From positions 1-29,903 of IMG/VR virus record IMGVR_UViG_3300010373_000110: a stretch of DNA of 29,903 bases; one strand, 5' to 3'. The number at the start of each line of letters is the position of its first letter. Position 1 is the first letter of the stretch. The position numbers and the translations under genes are program-made. The notes under the pieces are model-generated. The model ran no database searches. It saw nothing but the letters and a program-made list of their open reading frames with translations, and was not told the DNA's origin. Shown here one piece after another: positions 27,611 to 29,903 of this stretch. This stretch comes from a virus.

Positions 27611-27816
27611 TTTGCCCGCGGTGCTCCTATCTGAACAATAACGGGCCGCCCGTTCGCAAGGTGTGTATCGCTTGCAAAAATCGTCTAGTTCCCGTGGGAA
27701 CTTCCCTGCAAACTCAGCTTGACATTAGAGCCAAGTATATGAGATTTTTGCACGATCCACTCGCGGCAACACGCAGTAGGATGGGGGCAAAAATACATGA
27801 GCCGCAGAAAACCTAG
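27607..27816 (+). CDS. 69-aa zinc-ribbon protein
   Basis: GTG at 27607 overlaps the previous stop. The product has Cys-Pro-Arg-Cys and Cys-Ile-Ala-Cys, an evident zinc ribbon in the first 24 residues, then Leu-Val-Pro-Val-Gly-Thr-Ser, and a helical tail. Reading further up in this frame is open but would overlap the coupled gene before it. The Val-Pro-Val-Gly-Thr codons form the third copy of the palindrome. The function is unknown; similar ribbons occur near packaging genes. Confidence 0.6.
   Translation: MICPRCSYLNNNGPPVRKVCIACKNRLVPVGTSLQTQLDIRAKYMRFLHDPLAATRSRMGAKIHEPQKT
27685..27700. repeat. 16-bp palindrome, copy 3 of 3
   Basis: AGTTCCCGTGGGAACT has 7-bp arms and a 2-base centre, inside the zinc-ribbon gene. 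Confidence 0.55.
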
Positions 27817-27979
27817 TTTGATTCACCGTGGTTATCTGTACGCTCAAGGACGCGAGCGTTATCCGCCCGCTACCAGTGGCCCCGATCCAGACTCACCGTC
27901 TGGTAGGCGCATGCGAGACGCCAAGATATGGCGGGATGGATATTTGGCATGTCAACGTGATGGCAAGCGCAAGACGTAA
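27797..27979 (+). CDS. 60-aa basic hypothetical protein
   Basis: The product begins Met-Ser-Arg-Arg-Lys-Pro-Ser-Leu-Ile-His-Arg-Gly-Tyr. It has a Pro/Gly/Asp turn-rich middle and ends with Trp-Arg-Asp-Gly-Tyr-Leu-Ala-Cys-Gln-Arg-Asp-Gly. The ATG overlaps the zinc-ribbon gene by 20 bp with a G-rich stretch upstream. Its end overlaps the head morphogenesis start. No family is recognised; the basic composition suggests nucleic-acid contact. Confidence 0.6.
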   Translation: MSRRKPSLIHRGYLYAQGRERYPPATSGPDPDSPSGRRMRDAKIWRDGYLACQRDGKRKT

Positions 27980-28889
27980 ACCCAGGCGGATTCAGACCAT
28001 ACGAGCCATTGAGCCCAATCGTGGCGTGTCTGCCTGGTATTGGGAGCGGTTGTATGGTTTGATCCGAGATGCCCACACGGATCTAATACGCGAGTTGGAG
28101 CGACCCGCGGAGGTTGCGTTAGCTCAAGATGCTTCGTTAGCCAAACGCGAAGTGCGATACATAGAGCCTCGTTTGGTTCATCTAGCGTACGATTCTTACG
28201 GGCAAGCTACGAAATCGCGAGTTGATCCTGAGCAATGGGTTATAGCCGCAGACGCCGCCAGCCCAAACACGCGGTTGAATGCCGCACTCAAACGGTGGGG
28301 TGACAAATGGACGAAGAAGATAGACAAGGCGGCCAACAGCTTAGCGAAATCCTTCACCACAAAAAGTTTCCAGGCGACACAAGACGCATTCCGCGCAGCT
28401 TTGTCGCAAGCGAACTTCACGGTTCGGTTCAAACCGACCAAGGCGTCGCTGGAAGCGTTCCGGGCGACAGTGGCGGAGAACGTGGGGCTGATCAAATCGA
28501 TACAGCAACAGTACCACACCAAGATCCAGGGTGACGTATGGCGCGCCGTTACGCGTGGCAGCGACTTGTCCACACTCTCGAAGAATCTGCGTCAGACTTA
28601 CGGCGTCACTACACGCCGCGCAGCTTTGATCTCGCGCGATCAAAACGCGAAAGCCAAAGCGACGATAGAGAACACTCGCCGTCAAGAGCTGGGAATTTCC
28701 CAGGCAATATGGCAACATTCGAGCGCTGGGAGGGAACCCCGCCCCTCGCACATAGCTATGAATGGTAAAGTGTTCGATCTCGCCAAAGGCATGTGGGATC
28801 CAGATGAGGGGGAATGGATTCTGCCGGGGCAGCTGATCAATTGCCGGTGCACGAGTCGGGCTATCATTCCGGGGCTAGACAGGTCCTGA
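27960..28889 (+). CDS. Phage head morphogenesis protein (SPP1 gp7 / Mu F-like)
   Basis: This 309-aa protein is of the minor head protein family that helps capsid assembly near the portal. The helical middle is rich in Lys, Ala and Gln. The C-terminus has the family ending: Trp-Gln-His-Ser-Ser-Ala-Gly-Arg-Glu-Pro-Arg-Pro-Ser-His, then Met-Asn-Gly-Lys-Val-Phe, then Pro-Gly-Gln-Leu-Ile-Asn-Cys-Arg-Cys. The Pro-Gly...Asn-Cys-Arg-Cys block is diagnostic. The start is uncertain: ATG 27960 gives Met-Ala-Ser-Ala-Arg-Arg; ATG 27939 or earlier would overlap the 60-aa gene more. It directly precedes the portal gene, though the portal usually comes first in phages. Confidence 0.85.
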   Translation: MASARRKPRRIQTIRAIEPNRGVSAWYWERLYGLIRDAHTDLIRELERPAEVALAQDASLAKREVRYIEPRLVHLAYDSYGQATKSRVDPEQWVIAADAASPNTRLNAALKRWGDKWTKKIDKAANSLAKSFTTKSFQATQDAFRAALSQANFTVRFKPTKASLEAFRATVAENVGLIKSIQQQYHTKIQGDVWRAVTRGSDLSTLSKNLRQTYGVTTRRAALISRDQNAKAKATIENTRRQELGISQAIWQHSSAGREPRPSHIAMNGKVFDLAKGMWDPDEGEWILPGQLINCRCTSRAIIPGLDRS

Positions 28890-28907
28890 TTTGCCATAAT
28901 ATGGCCC

Positions 28908-28925
28908 CGCCCGTATTATCGGGCG
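28908..28925 (+). promoter_or_regulatory. Perfect hairpin touching the portal start codon
   Basis: CGCCCG (28908-28913), loop TATTAT, then CGGGCG (28920-28925) is a perfect 6-bp GC stem ending at the base before the portal ATG (28926). There is no Shine-Dalgarno in this gap. It may hold back ribosome access and limit portal synthesis relative to other head proteins (inference). Confidence 0.5.
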
Positions 28926-29903
28926 ATGCGTATCCTAGCCAAGCTCCGCGCTCTGGTAGCGCGATTCCGGCATAAGCCGACCCGTAGTACTGCTGCAGAC
29001 GGTTCAAAGCCGGGGGATGCTGTAGCAGGCTCAACCCCCGCGATAGCATGGTCTCAGATTCTAGCTCGTCTCAACGAGCCCGTGGAACCCCCTCCGCGAC
29101 CGCTCCAATTGCCGGATATCCTGCCTGGCGTGCGACCGGCCAAGATGCCCACGAAGGAAACTGGGCTTGCTCTGGCCATGGACAGCGGCTATGAGGAACC
29201 CATGGCGATGGATAATGCCATGCCGCCCGCCGCGTGGGGGTTCGCGGGTAACGGCGCACTCGGGCCGGGCTTGGCATTCCTGGGTTTTCCCTACTTGGCC
29301 GAACTCGCGCAGATCACAGAATATCGCACCCCTGCGGAGTCGCTCTCTACCGAGATGACGCGCACGTGGGTGAAGCTCGTCAGCAAGGACAAGAAAAAGG
29401 ATCTTAGTGAGAAGATCAAAGCGATAGAGGATCGGCTCGAGGCGCTCAAGATACGTGATCTATTTCGCGAAGCTGCGTTAAAAACGGAGCAGTTTGGCCG
29501 GGCACATATCTACGTGTCTGTACAGGGCCAGGACGATGACCGCACTCGACAGCTGCCTCTGACTACTATCGAAAAGGGATCGCTGTTGGGGTTTACGTGT
29601 ATCGAGCCCTACTGGCTAACACCCTACTCTTGGAACGCCACACACCCCGAACGGCCCGATTTCTACCAACCTCAATCATGGTTTGTGTTAGGGCGCAAGA
29701 CTCACACTACGCGTTTGCTTACTTTCATTTTCCGCGAAGTGCCGGATTTGTTGAAACCGGCATATGACTTCGCCGGTATCAGCATTACTCAGCTGATGAT
29801 GCCATATGTTAACCGTTGGCTACGTACGGCCAAGAGCGTCAATGATCTCATCAACATATTCTCGATCGTCACGCTCGCTACGGACATGCAAGCGTTGTTG
29901 CAA
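28926..29903 (+). CDS. Portal protein, DUF1073 type, 5' part
   Basis: The first 326 codons are present and the gene runs off the right edge. The sequence has a charged Pro-rich N-terminus to about residue 90. The family segment follows: Ala-Glu-Leu-Ala-Gln-Ile-Thr-Glu-Tyr-Arg-Thr, then Met-Thr-Arg-Thr-Trp-Val-Lys-Leu. Further features are Phe-Gly-Arg-Ala-His-Ile-Tyr-Val, Glu-Pro-Tyr-Trp-Leu-Thr-Pro-Tyr-Ser-Trp and Val-Asn-Asp-Leu-Ile. These fit DUF1073 portal proteins, the ring through which DNA enters the head. The ATG at 28926 has no clear ribosome site and stands against a hairpin. Position after terminase and head morphogenesis genes supports the call. Confidence 0.88.
   Translation, partial: MRILAKLRALVARFRHKPTRSTAADGSKPGDAVAGSTPAIAWSQILARLNEPVEPPPRPLQLPDILPGVRPAKMPTKETGLALAMDSGYEEPMAMDNAMPPAAWGFAGNGALGPGLAFLGFPYLAELAQITEYRTPAESLSTEMTRTWVKLVSKDKKKDLSEKIKAIEDRLEALKIRDLFREAALKTEQFGRAHIYVSVQGQDDDRTRQLPLTTIEKGSLLGFTCIEPYWLTPYSWNATHPERPDFYQPQSWFVLGRKTHTTRLLTFIFREVPDLLKPAYDFAGISITQLMMPYVNRWLRTAKSVNDLINIFSIVTLATDMQALLQ

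Noticed and set aside
1-29903. Integrase, tRNA genes, attachment sites or insertion sequences
   Set aside because: I looked for the usual signatures and saw none. Whether the phage is temperate cannot be settled from this window alone.

Overview
The window is a piece of a tailed double-stranded DNA phage or prophage genome. Its hallmark genes are the two terminase subunits, a portal protein, a head morphogenesis protein, a family A DNA polymerase, a primase-helicase and an SF2 helicase. GC is moderate to high by eye. The gene families (DUF1073 portal, zinc-finger small terminase, DUF2800 nuclease, DUF7352) and the Shine-Dalgarno use point to a proteobacterial host, but the sequence does not fix the species. 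Both ends cut genes: a DUF1353 gene on the left and the portal on the right. I saw no integrase, tRNA, rRNA, IS element or CRISPR array.

Layout. (1) 1-251: 3' end of a plus-strand DUF1353 gene. (2) 255-6682, minus strand: replication operon of a Pro-rich protein, a 46-aa protein, a DUF2800/Cas4-like nuclease, an ssDNA-binding-like protein, DNA polymerase and small genes. (3) 6715-6756: divergent promoters. (4) 6769-14558, plus strand: SF2 helicase, PD-(D/E)XK nuclease, hypothetical genes, a DUF7352 plus 2OG-oxygenase-like cassette, a zinc-binding protein, a very short TetR-type regulator and a primase-helicase. (5) 14530-16101, minus strand: HNH-like protein, small membrane protein and two unknown genes. 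(6) 16250-18413, minus strand: eleven very small overlapping genes ending in a terminator. (7) 18455-18811, minus strand: zinc-binding protein. (8) 18830-19093: AT-rich divergent control region. (9) 19094-29903, plus strand: packaging and virion genes, with five consecutive genes carrying N-terminal signal-like peptides (including a 1071-aa repeat protein) between the terminase subunits.

The main system-level observation is regulatory. A dyad, TGAC-N6-GTCA (best copies CTGAC-N6-GTCAG), occurs five times by my eye scan. Every copy lies at a promoter-like sequence in front of a replication, regulatory or small-gene operon, and none precedes the packaging module. Two copies exactly fill the 17-bp spacer between a perfect TTGACA and a good -10. 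One copy lies just upstream of the TetR-type gene. The simplest model is that this 97-aa TetR-like protein is an autoregulated master repressor of the phage's early operons.

Other points of interest are a 178-codon hydrophobic ORF nested in the helicase gene, a Glu-to-Gln change at the polymerase steric-gate position, a 2OG-oxygenase-like gene with different codon use, three copies of a 16-bp palindrome inside unrelated genes, and about ten small genes chained by ATGA/GTGA overlaps.
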